Notes under the pieces: generated by a model
What the model saw: the letters and a program-made list of their open reading frames with translations, nothing else
Database searches by the model: none
Told to the model about the DNA's origin: nothing
Assembly (NCBI GenBank): GCA_964030785.1
Contig: OZ034968.1
Location: 35,357,186-35,421,185 of the forward strand
Reading direction: 5' to 3'
Source: Siderastrea siderea
Taxonomy: Eukaryota; Cnidaria; Anthozoa; Scleractinia; Rhizangiidae
DNA: 64,000 nucleotides
Translations under genes and position numbers: made by a program
Part shown: one piece after another, positions 1 to 11,354 of the stretch
Layout: every line of letters begins with the position of its first letter
Numbering within the stretch: the stretch's first letter is position 1

Positions 1-1590
1 TGTACCTTGGGGCAATTACGAAAAGCTCAAAGTATCCTTGGGGAAGAGGTCTCTTCATCGAGGGATAAAACTAAAAATACCATTTCGATTTCTTCGATCA
101 GAGTCGCAACTTCAGCATAAGTGATTGTACAGATTACCCAGGTTGTTTTTGAGGGCTTTGAGCGTGCAAGAGGCTGCAAGGAGCCGTTACAATGACGTGT
201 TAGATTTTGATTCGTCGTCCGCCATTTTGAAAATCGAATGGCGGGAAGAGGACCTGGGTTTTACTGCGCATGTCCAGCCATTTTTGAGCCCTGTCAAGTT
301 AATCAGTATTATTTCTGTTCCCGGTTTCGCGGTAGAGGTATCTCAATACCTCTGAAGATACTGAAGAAGTCGTTCAGTCAGAGCTTTGCAGGGATGCAGA
401 TTTCTAGCCTATATTCGTTCGGTATTTCGAAAGTTCTTTTTAGAAATAATAATTTTAATCGGTATAAGTATGCAGTATGGGGACCAATGCCTTGTTTTCA
501 CGAGAGAGTTCTACGAAGGTTTTTTTCTAACTGTGGTCTGATAACTTGACCTCAGTTATTTGACACACTGTTTTCACGGGGCAAGATAACCAAGGAGGAT
601 GTAGAAATAAACTATATGAAGTTACAATATACTCCATCTCACCCAACAGGAGGCAACGTTCGGCCAATCGTGCATCGCGGTCATTGCGAGTACAGATAGA
701 TCATTCTATTGGATTTCGAAAAATATCTATTTCTAGTGTATTTCGACACCAGACACCATTTTTACCTTTAGTTGTGTGCACATGTGGGTTCCAACAGAGT
801 TCTTCAAAATTGAAAAAATAGATTAAAATGTCTTGAATTAGATTATTATTGGTGCTAATTATGAAGAAAAATAAACAAAATTCATTAAAAATGCGAGGCG
901 ACCTGTTCTGATGACTTGCTAACATGGTCCACGTGCATCTCGTTGACACTGAAGGGTGGTGATATTTTAAAGAGAAATACATGCATACAAGTACAGTTTT
1001 GCAATTCGTTTGCGTAGTTTTTGAAACTAAGTAATGTTAAATAAACGAGCAGCAGTGTTTTATCGGGTCTAAAATTCCTCGGCCTTGCCTCGGAACAAAC
1101 ACCCACTATAAAAGTTTATAACAATGATGCTTTTGTTAAAGTTGGAAATTAGCATACGACAAAAACATATCTTTTGTCTCCCACGAAACTTACCGATAGG
1201 GCGTGTCCCCAGTGAGTTCAAACCAATGCGCTTTTGAAAAGGAAGAAATTGTTATACGACAAAAACATCTTTTGTGCTCATACGTGCTCTGGCTTCGAAG
1301 GAGTCAACATCGCTTCTTTTTGTCAAACGTTTTGAGAGCCGAAAATTCTGAAGAAGAAAAGGGGAACCCGCCAAACAGAGCTATTTTAAAGACAACTCGC
1401 TTGGTAAGTGAGTAAGTGGTGTATGATTTTTCTGTTGAGCGACAGAGAACGACGAGAAGTAAATTGCCTGTACTGAACCCACCATAGTTACTCGAGGGAC
1501 TGGTTATGAAACCTTGCAAGTTTCAAAGGCCAAAACAAAGGTGCTGAAAAAAACAAACAAACAAACAAAGGTGCTGCAATTTATGTTGAA
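1..1590. other. No gene recognised
   Basis: Short frames at 125-549 and 1203-1415 show no domain. A short direct repeat, ATACGACAAAAACAT, occurs near 1153 and 1254. (AAAC)n lies at about 1550-1568. Confidence 0.4.
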
Positions 1591-1598
1591 AGTTCTAC

Positions 1599-1716
1599 GA
1601 CCGTGCACAATCTTTTGTTTTACGTTCGCACCCTATGGCTGAATAACTTAACAGTGACATTTTTATTGGTTCGTTGCTCATACAAAATTCAAACCTATTG
1701 TTGTTTGTGCACGGTC
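1599..1716. mobile_element. Short MITE with GACCGTGCACAA inverted ends
   Basis: GACCGTGCACAA at 1599 is mirrored by TTGTGCACGGTC ending at 1716. There is no coding content. The family was not identified. Confidence 0.45.
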
Positions 1717-2036
1717 AAGGCTAAAAACGGTAACAAAAACATAAAACAAAAGACTTTGCTGAGCTTCATAACCAGATTCTTTTATTAACTGTGGAACCCA
1801 CGTGGTCTCAGGTGAAGGCAAAAATTCAACACTTGGATACTGAAGTTACGCTATAGTCGCTTCACTTTTGTTTACTTACGATGTTTTCAAAGAGAATAGC
1901 GAAAGCCGTTTAATGACTACTGAAAACGTAAATCCACTGTGTAATGTAATTAAATTACTTGAAAGAATCAGATGAAATGTTCAGTCACCATTTTTTGTGT
2001 CAGTTATGTTTTGATAATTAATATTCATAATTAAGT

Positions 2037-2117
2037 CACATGCACTGACTTTATATCTGATAAACACCGCATACTAATTAGGAGTGTTTTTAATTAGATA
2101 TAAAGTCACTGCACGTG
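2037..2117. mobile_element. Short palindromic MITE
   Basis: Inverted arms of about 30 bp around TGCACTGACTTTATATCT (2041-2058) and AGATATAAAGTCACTGCA (2096-2113), with an internal AACACCGC...GGAGTGTTT loop. Confidence 0.5.
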
Positions 2118-2608
2118 AGCTCATTTGATAGGTTCATGGGGCTTATGAATTATTAATGAGTTTTTGAATTGTTTTGAAATCGAGGCAACCTATTGTATTT
2201 GCTTTAAAAAGGCTTTATTATTGTCAAGTATCTCAATAGAAAATGGACAAGAATAACTGAAAATGCATTGTGCAAATTGAATCAACAACACATTTTCATC
2301 CTCAATTAGCCAGCAAGGCGGAAAAAGTCTTTCCGATTCCGCTAAATCGGAAAACCCTAATTGAACCCGTTTTCATACCAGACGAACCACGAAAAACTCG
2401 TAGCGTCACTCAAGTGGAAAGGTACCCAAGATATTAACAGTCTTAAGCGTATCTAAAATTAGCTACTTAATAGTTATTAACTACTTAACGAGTGGATAAA
2501 CGTACCCCCAAACTTTTCATATGAACGGATCGCTTTTTTCATATTTTAGCATGGTCGTAGTGCGCGTTGTTTCCTTATATTGTGGATTTTTACTGCTGCG
2601 GTATTTTT

Positions 2609-2820
2609 AAGTAAGTAAGTAAGTAAAGTCTTTATTCAACGAGGGTAGCACTAAAATAGCATTAAAAATACTAACAAACCAGTGGCCCTCTAAAATTATT
2701 TACAATAAAATATAAAAATACACTAGAATACGAATATTAAAACTATGGATAAACTATGAGACAATATAACGAGTAAAAATACAAGAAACACGAGATAAAA
2801 TATTAGAAAGGTAAAATGTT
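2609..2820 (-). mobile_element. LINE 3' tail, minus strand
   Basis: Starts with (GTAA)n then AGTCTTTATTCAAC. Read on the minus strand this is ...AATAAAGACTTTACTTACTTAC, the tetranucleotide-tailed 3' end of a non-LTR element. About 200 bp of AT-rich 3' UTR follows. Confidence 0.55.
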
Positions 2821-2964
2821 GTACTTAACTGACTTTGAGTGCATCAGTGAAATGAGAGACGATCGACACACATAACAGGTGGAACTCGCCAGGCGACGTA
2901 AATCAGGAACTCAAGTACGAGATCAAAACGTTTTGACCCTCGTGATTATGTACAGGCATAACAA

Positions 2965-3800
2965 ATCGATGAAATCAGTGACATCAGTGAGTAATGAATG
3001 AGTAATCAAAGGATAATCAGTTGACTAGTCATTGATTATTGAGTCGATAATCAGTTGACCACACAATTTTTAGTCATCGATGTCATCGGTTAGTCATCGA
3101 TTGCATTGATTACTCTTCGATGTGACCTAACGCTCTGATCCCTTTCTTTGGAGTTTATTGTTGAACCAAACCTTGACTGGTCTAGTGTTCTCTGTAGTTC
3201 AGTTTTGAAACTTCTTCAAGTACCTAATTTGAGGAGAAACTTTGAATGAAAATATCGGGCAATCAAGAATAAAATGTGAATTTGTAGAGAGTGCTGCATG
3301 GTACGTTTTAGCACAAGTCTGAAACCTTTTGAATTCACAGTAAACGATTTCCGTCAAATGGTTTTTCTTCTTAGACGAGTCAGACTGGCCTGCTATTACA
3401 ACAGCGCCGGCTTTATTGCTTTACAATTCGACTTAATTTCATGACAAATCTTCCAGTATTCAAGTGTAGAATAAGTGTAGAACGTCATTTATAAGAAAGA
3501 AACGTTAATTCAATGAACAGAATAGCATTTCTAAAAAAAAAATATTGGCACAAGGGGGCAGGAAATTCGTAGTAGTTCTGCTGTATAGTAGAAAATGATT
3601 AACCAGTGAGTAATCAATACGTAATCAAAGAGTAATCAGTGACATCAATGGCTAATCAATTACATCGATAAGTAATCAATAGGCCACTATTGCCTTAGAT
3701 TAGTCATCGATTACTCATTGATTATCGGCAATAATCAATGACTAATCAGTTGATTACTCGTTGATTACTCATTGATGTCACTGATCATCGATTAGTTATA
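2965..3800. repeat. Degenerate TAATCA-rich satellite with inverted arms
   Basis: About 2965-3120 and 3595-3800 are built from short variants of GAGTAATCA, ATCGATGTCATCG and TGATTACTC. In each block the left half favours one orientation and the right half the complement, so the arms can fold on each other. The 470 bp between the blocks show nothing recognisable. Confidence 0.55.
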
Positions 3801-4899
3801 CCTGGCTATATCAGGCCTTGGTTAATCATTCAATATTATTCAAAATCCTCCAGCATCACTTAGCAGAATGTCCAAACGCGTTTAACTTCCCGAATTCATC
3901 AGTGTTGAAAGGTGTTGGTATCCGTTTGGCTAGGGCTATAAGCCACCCTTATGCTTTGTATTCTGCCTTCGTCTTTAGTGAAAACCAGACCATCTTGCCA
4001 TGTCTGGAACTCAGAATGTCCCAAGCTTTCGTAAATCAAAGATTTAATTCAAAAAGAAAGCATTTTTCGTGAACTCAAGATGTCCACAAGTGAGAAAAGA
4101 AAACAGCACTAGCACAGGTACCGAGAACCTATTCCACTTCATGGTGGAGGATTCTTGCGACGCCTGCATCAACACGGACATCCCCTAAAAGCATGCGGCC
4201 CACCGAAGGGCAGCCTAAAATCTCTTGAAGATCTTAGAGCTGCGTTTAGCTGGACTTCGATGGTCTGGACTGACAATATGGTGCAGTTGCAGATTCTTCA
4301 AATTTATCAATTCGTATATACGCGGATTCGAATGAAATCTATGCTCCATTGACTCTTATAGAGCCTGTTGTCTTGTAACAAGATCCTACTATTATTTACA
4401 TCTAGACAAAATTCATAACGTAATCTCGACTAGGCCTCTTGAAAATGTAGACCAGATTATAGGCTCAAATTTAAGAGTAAGTGGTAAAGAAGATGCTTTC
4501 AAGAGATACGAGTTATGAAAAAAAACAAGATTTATACGTGAAAAATTCGTGAAAAAAGAGACTGAAAAGAGAAAGAAAGTAATAGAATCAGATCAAACTT
4601 CATTGTTGACTAACGAAGAGAAACATATTGGAGAAATAAAATACAAAATTCTCCTTGCAGAAAAAAAGTTTAAACCATTTTTTTCTCTAGTCAGTAAAAA
4701 AAGAAAAACAAGTAAACAAACAAGCAAAAAAGCATCAACAACTACGAGATCTCCGATCCGTGGGACGCTTATTACATAAAAAAATAAGATATTAAAAATA
4801 AGATTCGTAAATGTGATGTAAGTTCACTGGTGAATGATGGATGCAAGAGCTGCTCCCTCTGCTCATCATATCTGTATGATTCTATCACTTTTTGCATCA

Positions 4900-5145
4900 A
4901 CTTTTTAGTGATTACTATTCGATTATTATTCGACTATTGTTCGATTATCAGATTATCAGATTAGAATTAGCAACTACTAGTTTATTAGATTAGTATCAGT
5001 TTCTTTAATAGTTTTATTACATTTTTGTTTGTATCTTAAGTTTTGTATATCGTTATTTTGTGTCCCCTAATTAGTATGGGATTATCCCAAGCTACATGGT
5101 TTGACACGTAAATAAAGTTTCTTACTTACTTACTTACTTTTACAT
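4900..5145 (+). mobile_element. LINE 3' end with (TTAC)n tail
   Basis: AT-rich 3' UTR ending CACGTAAATAAAGTTTC followed by (TTAC)n at about 5120-5140. This has the same architecture as the minus-strand tail at 2609. No coding part was recognised upstream. Confidence 0.5.
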
Positions 5146-5659
5146 TTTAATAGAGAACTGTTATTTATGAAGAACTCCCATTCACAGATTTGTCCTAACT
5201 GGTATTTATGAAGCTCCTACTCAAAGACGTTTCTTAATATATTCTTCCCTTAACTTAGGGGGTCACCTGACCTCCTGCCAGAGTGATGGTGGCTATTTTG
5301 TTAAGCACTGATTATCGACGAGGGTTACGTAAATTTTTAGCGTGGTCACGAATGGCCGAACAATGTGTCGCAATCGTTCTATTCCACTTGGAATACAAAA
5401 CATTTTTGAAGCGTTGTTACTTCGCCGTCAAAAACATTAATTTCTGATATTGTCAAGCAATAACTTGTTCAATTTTAGTGGGTAAACCTTCATGCCATTC
5501 ACAGCAGACTGGTTTCGAAGTGCTTCAAGTTTCCATCTTCGAGCTGTTTTCGAGAGATTAAAATAACCCTTATGTATTAGTAAGCCACCACGATTAGTCT
5601 TTGCTACATAATTAGATTATTTACCATACTGTATGTAAGTAAAGTAAAAATAAACTCTC

Positions 5660-5770
5660 AACACTTTATGGCAAAAATCAACGGTAAAAAACGACGTTTC
5701 GAACTTGATAATGACCGAAGTGCGGTCGAAACGTCGTTTTTAGCGTTGATTTTAGCCATAAAGTGTTTTA
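5660..5770. mobile_element. MITE with AACACTTTATGGC inverted ends
   Basis: AACACTTTATGGC at 5660 and GCCATAAAGTGTT ending at about 5768, with internal inverted AACGACGTTTCGA and TCGAAACGTCGTT. It sits within AT-rich repeat sequence that recurs (inverted) at about 26220-26260. Confidence 0.6.
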
Positions 5771-5799
5771 AAAAACCCTTATTGATAAACTCTGAACAA

Positions 5800-6520
5800 T
5801 AAGATTTTTTTTACAAAAAACTGAGCGAATTTTTGCGCGCTGATTGGCTAATTTTTATTGTCATAAGAGTACAGACGGGTGAAACACACAAAGTTGACGC
5901 AATCAGCGAAAGTTTTGTCAAACGTTTCAGCGCTGCATTCTCGGTGTGGTGAGAATTGTACCACAAGTCAAGTATTCTAGACTGGGGTGAAACTGAAGAA
6001 GCCATTGCAACCTTGGAGTCAAAAGATGATGTTTGTTGATAATTCATACCTAAAAATCAGCAATGAGCGGGAATTTGTGCTGTCGATGAGATTAAACTGA
6101 ACCGTGTTTTAGCGGATTATTTTTGTGAACAGTTTTCACTGGAATAAAGGTTAGTTTAGCAATTCGAATTTTTCCTTGTATTTCTGGCCTATTCTTACTA
6201 AACTTTTAATTTACTAGCCTGTGATTCTACGAATTACAGCGATGAAAGTCAGGTTCTGCGGCGATCTCATCTTGTATTGACCTTTGCATTTCTTTGCTTC
6301 GTTTGAAAATCAGTTGTGGCTTTTTGTTATTGGCTTTTGTTAAACCACATTGTATCTTATATTGACTTTTGCATTTCTTTCCTTCGTTTGAAAATCAGTT
6401 GTGGCTTTTTGTTATTGGCTTTTGTTAAGCCACATCGCATCTTGCATTGACTTTTGTATTTCTTTCCTCCCTTTGAAAATCAGTTGTGGCTTTTTGTTAT
6501 TGGCTTTTGTTAAGCCGTTG
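5800..6520 (+). repeat. Dispersed repeat, inverted partner of 58975-59465, with 85-bp tandem
   Basis: The text from 5810 to 6200 recurs on the opposite strand in a CEP290 intron (58975-59465). Shared blocks include CAATCAGCG, GCGGATTATTTTGTGAACAG-like and GGGAATTTGTGCTG. At its right end an 85-bp unit (beginning TTTGAAAATCAG at 6302, 6387 and 6472) is repeated three times; the CEP290-intron copy holds only one such unit. No coding frame was recognised. Confidence 0.6.
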
Positions 6521-6699
6521 CTTATGCTTATGTCCTAGTGAAAACCATCCTTTACCGAGACCGTCCTACACAGGGCACCAATAGTCGAAATGTGGTTCGA
6601 TAAGAGCTCGATATAGCAATACAGCACCTCGTAAAATATGCGCGTATATCATCTGCCAAAACACCGAATAAGGTGTATATCTTCACTCACGAATAGCCT

Positions 6700-6930
6700 T
6701 AGTCTTTTAAGCGCACCTATCCATACCAGAGGAAATAGTCTTGGCAATCTCACTGACATGTTTGGACCACGATACGTTTTGGTCAATGTAGATTCCTAAG
6801 GGTTTTGTGTCAGACACCCTTTTAACTTCTTGACCTTCTATCTGTGTGTTAAAAGAGTGGCTAACGGCAATAGCAAATCTTTGACGTGAGCCTGTTAACA
6901 TCAGCTCGGTTTTGACAAACTTCAGGCTTA

Positions 6931-7014
<84 letters not shown>

Positions 7015-7075
7015 GACAGAGAAAGGGCCAATAAAACTTTCCTGAGGGATGCCACAAGTAACAGCAAGCGCACAA
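6700..7075 (-). pseudogene. Reverse-transcriptase fragment interrupted by (TA)n
   Basis: On the minus strand CGIPQESFIGPF (about 7055-7020) is the reverse-transcriptase GIPQGS-type box. After a (TA)n tract (about 6935-7012), KFVKTELMLTGSRQ and KRVSDTKPLGIYIDQNVSW continue the thumb region of a jockey/CR1-like non-LTR element. The segment that would carry the YADD box is missing and replaced by the microsatellite. It is a dead fragment. Confidence 0.7.
6935..7012. repeat. (TA)n microsatellite
   Basis: Almost pure TA dinucleotide repeat of about 78 bp inside the reverse-transcriptase fragment. Confidence 0.95.
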
Positions 7076-7601
7076 GATGGCTCACCATAGCAGATTATAA
7101 TAGCATATTGCATTTGAACAGGAGAAAAAATTGCACTCCCTTCTTAACTGTACTATATCAAACAGCATTTCATTTCAGAGCTCACATGCTCTGTTCTCAG
7201 ATCGTAAAACCACATTCAACTAACAACAACAAAACAATTAGTGATCAGCCCGCGTATCAAATCATGTCTTCACAAGGAATTCAAAATAACCTCTAAGATG
7301 AAAGACCATTCCCTTATCAGTTAAACTAGTACTGATGGATGCATGGTTACTTTGGCTCGCTTTTTCTGACAACGTTAAAAGTACATGTTAAAGGATAACA
7401 CAGATATGGAAACTGAGGCAAGACACACTGGTTCTTTTTCTCCGTGTCTTATATTAGAGCTTTTGCTTTGGCACTTGTCAAATTATTTACGAACCAACAA
7501 ACGCTATCAAACGTGAAATTTGCCATTAAACAAACATACAAACAGACATAAATTGACTAACCACTTTCCATTATTCATATTTGATACGCGATTTTCCTGC
7601 C

Positions 7602-8779
7602 TTAGTTATGACTGAAAATCAATAAAATTCTGTGAAATTAACAGTATTAATTTGTTTACCTCTTACTTACTTGCGATTTGGGGCAAAGGTTCGCTCTCCG
7701 ATCGAGAATAAGTGTCTTTCTAATTTATCCTCCCAACGAGTATTATAATTATGAAAGGTTATACACAATCACCCGAAACAAATGATACCTCTGTTCATTA
7801 AATGAGCTATATTTAACAATTATCCTGTGAAATCGCGCGGAATATCACCTGATACTTAGCCGACGAGGCCGTAGGCCGAGTTGGCTAAATCAGGGGATAT
7901 TCCGCAAGATTGAGCAGGATAATTGTTTTATTATTCAACAAATTCCCATCGACTACCATTTTCAGAACGAGAAAAACTACGGCTCTATGATAAAAACGCT
8001 AAAAGCTGGCAACACATAAGCTTAACAAAAATCAAAACAGAACTTCAAGAAATCGAAGTTTACTACCGTTCACTTAAAAAGACTTATTTACAAACTCATG
8101 TTTTAAAATGACAAGACAAAGGAAAAAAAATATTGCTACCTTACCGAGAATAAGCCCTCATTCTGTGAATTAAAATCTTTTCAACTTTAGTCTTTACAAC
8201 TTTCCGTGAGCAAGTGTGCTGCTTCGTTCGCAATAGCATTTTCTTGGTTGAGTTCTCACTATGAAAATTCCAAGTCAACCTCTGGATATCTTTGTGAGCT
8301 GAAGCAAATACTTGTTGACTTTTTGAGAGCATTTAATCGTGGAAAGTTTCTTCCAGAGAGTTAAAATTTACGGAGAACACTGCTAAAACTGCCTCGCTTT
8401 TCAAAATGGCCGCCAAACAAGCAATGAAAGAAAATCTGCAGTGCACTTCCAAATATGGTCATTTACGTATATCGCAGGATATCTGTCATGTAGGATGACA
8501 GATATTGAGGGCTTCCTTACCATATATGGGCATAGTGACAATTTGTTGAATAATAAATACAAATATAGCTCATTTAATGAACAGAGTTACGCTTGATGCG
8601 GGTGAATTGTGTATACCCTTTCATAACTATAATACTCGTTGGGAGGATAAATTAGAAAGACACTTATTCTCGCTGGGAGAGTAAACCTTTGCCCCAGATA
8701 GCAAGTAAGTACTAGTAAGATGTAAACAAAGAAACACTGTTAATTTCACAGAAGTTTATCGATTTTCAGTCACAACTAA
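7602..8779. mobile_element. Foldback-type element, copy-1-specific insertion
   Basis: TTAGTTATGACTGAAAATC at 7602 is mirrored by GATTTTCAGTCACAACTAA ending at 8779. The inverted arms extend about 220 bp, through GGGGCAAAGGTT, AATAAGTGTCTTTCTAATTT and GAGCTATATTT. The centre (about 7830-8550) holds two further hairpins and weak frames without recognised domains. The element is absent from the matching place in copy 2 (about 42428). Confidence 0.75.
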
Positions 8780-9071
8780 ATCTTTGGCTACTTGTGGTTG
8801 AATAACATTTAAGTTGTTAAAAAGCATAAATATCAAACATATCGACTGTGGCAAAATAACTCACGCAGTTCCTTTCCGGTAAAGGCATAAAGTATAACTC
8901 AGTAACATAATAAGGAAACAAGATCTATAGTAAATTTCAATAAATATAAATAATTTATTTGAAATACTTAATATACATATGTACATTTTTTGAACAAATT
9001 TACACTGTTTTGATAATGGCTGAAAAAGTTAGCAACTGAGCTCCAGAACGCTTATGTAACAGTTACTTTAA

Positions 9072-9716
9072 GGTGATTCCATTCAATTGCATTGCGCATC
9101 CTTTCTGCGCATCATTTTTTGCGTGATTAGCGCGCGCACGAGCGCGCGCACGTTCGGAACTGATAGGTTTTCTATGAAAGCTGAGCTGTTCAGAGAAATA
9201 AATGGTCGTATTCTCCAAAACGAACTCGGTGACCCCCCCTTTTTTCCCATTTATTTAAGGAAAATGCGACTTTACATGATATATTCAAATTTGAAGAACT
9301 TTTCATTATTCAATTTTGAAATATTCCGGTTGATTCACTGTTACAGTCAGATTTTGGGCGTTTCACTGGAACCGTGCAGACGCTCGATTTGCCTATTATT
9401 TCCAATTAGTTTCATTGTTACGGCAATTTTAAGACGTTTTACTGTAACATTGTACTTCTATCATAAGAATAATGCTTATATTTCATTGCAAGTTATAACT
9501 TTGTTGAAGTAATGGGTGTCTCTAGTACAAGGATAGGTTTTTTTAATATTGCTGTCTGAAGGTAGCAAAGTACCTATATACTACAGCCCTGTAGCGTGAA
9601 ATCAGACACGGTGACCCCCGCTTTTTATTTTATTTTTTTAATCCACTAGGTGTAATTAGTAACTGTGCAAAGTTTCAACAAATTCTCATTACAACTTCTT
9701 CTTCGATGGAATCACC
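9072..9716. mobile_element. TTAA-flanked DNA transposon derivative, copy-1-specific
   Basis: GGTGATTCCAT at the left end and ATGGAATCACC at the right end, each bordered by TTAA (9068-9071 and 9717-9720). Copy 2 reads straight through with TTCA at the site (about 42666). A TTAA target points to piggyBac- or Kolobok-like mobilisation. The 141-codon plus frame at 9087-9512 shows no domain I know. Confidence 0.75.
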
Positions 9717-10023
9717 TTAACAGCAGCTGTGTATTCTTCATTTTCGATTACGTATCAATACAAGGATATTGTTTGTTTACAACAAAGTGAAACACTTTTA
9801 AGTTTTCTAATAGTTTTAAAAATATTTTGAAGGGGTCTACGACATGAAAAGATGGTTATGCAACGATGTTTATACGAATTATACCACATAGTGTCATGAG
9901 AAGTATATGGAGAACAGTGAGGAGAATGTGCATGTGGAATAAAACGCGAAATTATCCAAATTAACCAATCTATATTTTTGCCCAATAACGCTTGTATCTG
10001 AGTGCCACGCGAAGTACTCCTTA

Positions 10024-10281
10024 TAGTCCAGTGACGAGTTGACCAAGACCGCTGGATAAAAAGACAGAAGACGCATTTATACAGGGTAAGGCTGAAGTAA
10101 AATATTTACAAATACCAGCAGGAATGTTAGAATGTTCAAATAAAACAATACACAATGTTGTGAATAGTTCATCTTCTCGCTGGTATTTGTGAATATTTTA
10201 CTTCAGATTGAGTCTGGAGTCTAACCCTGTAAAAATGCGTGTTTGTAACCAGCGGTCTTTCTGAACTCGAAACTGGACTAT
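10024..10281. mobile_element. Palindromic MITE with TAGTCCAGT ends, copy-1-specific
   Basis: Arms of about 100 bp: TAGTCCAGT...GACCGCTGG...ACAGGGT...AAATACCAGC on the left and its complement on the right, ending ACTGGACTA. It is absent from copy 2 near 42920. A single arm of the same family lies at about 21640-21715 and 52390-52465 in both copies and therefore predates the duplication. Confidence 0.75.
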
Positions 10282-10788
10282 ATGGGCAACAACTAGAAGA
10301 ATATAAAATGAAAGGAGCGTGACAAAATGAGTAAGACTAACAGTTTGAGGCCTCTGACGCAAAAGTGTACGGTTTGAAGCTATTTTATATGTTTTTTAAA
10401 ATGCTAAAGATTTGTACGAAAAAAAGTCACTGAACCACAAGGCTTTGAAACCCGCAACCCTTTTTTTCAAGAGAGATTTTCTTTCGTACTCATACAGGTA
10501 CGAGCGGCAGAATAAACTACAAGTGACATACCGTTAAGACTCCGGTGCAAGGTGACAGTTTTCTATTGTATTTACACAACGAACTGATTGGAAAGCAAGA
10601 AGAGTTATATTCTTGAGGGAAATGTTAAAAACTTGGTCATGTGGAGGTATGAGGTCAACCTGTGCCAGTGTGACTCTTTTCTTCTGTTGTTGTTCCAGAC
10701 TTAAGCCGGCATGACGTCATTGAATACAGTGTGAACACTCCCTTAGGTTGATCAGACCTGGTTAATGGCATGCGCTGTAGTTTCGTAA

Positions 10789-10794
10789 TTTATT
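10789..10794 (-). terminator. Poly(A) signal AATAAA of the duplicated CEP290 end
   Basis: Same position relative to the stop as 44012-44017, in a slightly different context (GAATAATAAATTACG). Its survival would allow the duplicated exons to end a transcript. Confidence 0.4.
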
Positions 10795-11189
10795 ATTCTG
10801 TCCGATTTGTCTACTCCTCTGTCGGGATATTAACATCGACTCCAAATTGCCTTGACAACGGTCGCAACTGTCTCTCATACAATACATTTCTTTCCACAGT
10901 TTTCTGGTAATTGTACTTCAAATCTTCAATCTCTTCAAAGAAGGCGGGATCAAACGCCTCCAGTTCCTTTCTCAGCTGAAAAGAATGAAATCAAAACATG
11001 ATTTAACTGTTCAGCTTTACACTAGTTAACACTCAAGGTTTACGCAAGCGAATAAAGGTTACTGCCCCTCCTCTTCCACGCATCTGCTAAACCTTCCACG
11101 CGCAAGTCCACTGAAGTTCAAACCAAGTGAAAAATTATCATTGGTGGGAAACGAACAGCAAGCACTGCCCAATTGGACTTGAATGGAAA

Positions 11190-11200
11190 CATTTGTAATG

Positions 11201-11248
<48 letters not shown>

Positions 11249-11292
11249 GATTTTAGATTCTAGATTTTAGTATTTCTTTATTTCATAAGTAC

Positions 11293-11354
<62 letters not shown>

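Larger units (their letters stand above)
2350..4340 (+). repeat. Dispersed repeat copy matching 24440-26000
   Basis: Same family as 24440-26000, but the reverse-transcriptase part is deleted: the sequence jumps at about 4240-4258 from the LKSLEDLRA block to the GGTCTGGACTGAC tail. Two insertions interrupt it: a minus-strand LINE tail at about 2609-2820 and the TAATCA-rich satellite at about 2965-3800. Confidence 0.6.

Noticed and set aside
2980..3800. CRISPR-like array
   Set aside because: The repeats are short, degenerate, unevenly spaced and have no unique spacers; the DNA is eukaryotic.
9087..9512. 141-codon frame as a host gene
   Set aside because: It lies entirely inside a TTAA-flanked insertion missing from the duplicate and has no recognisable domain.
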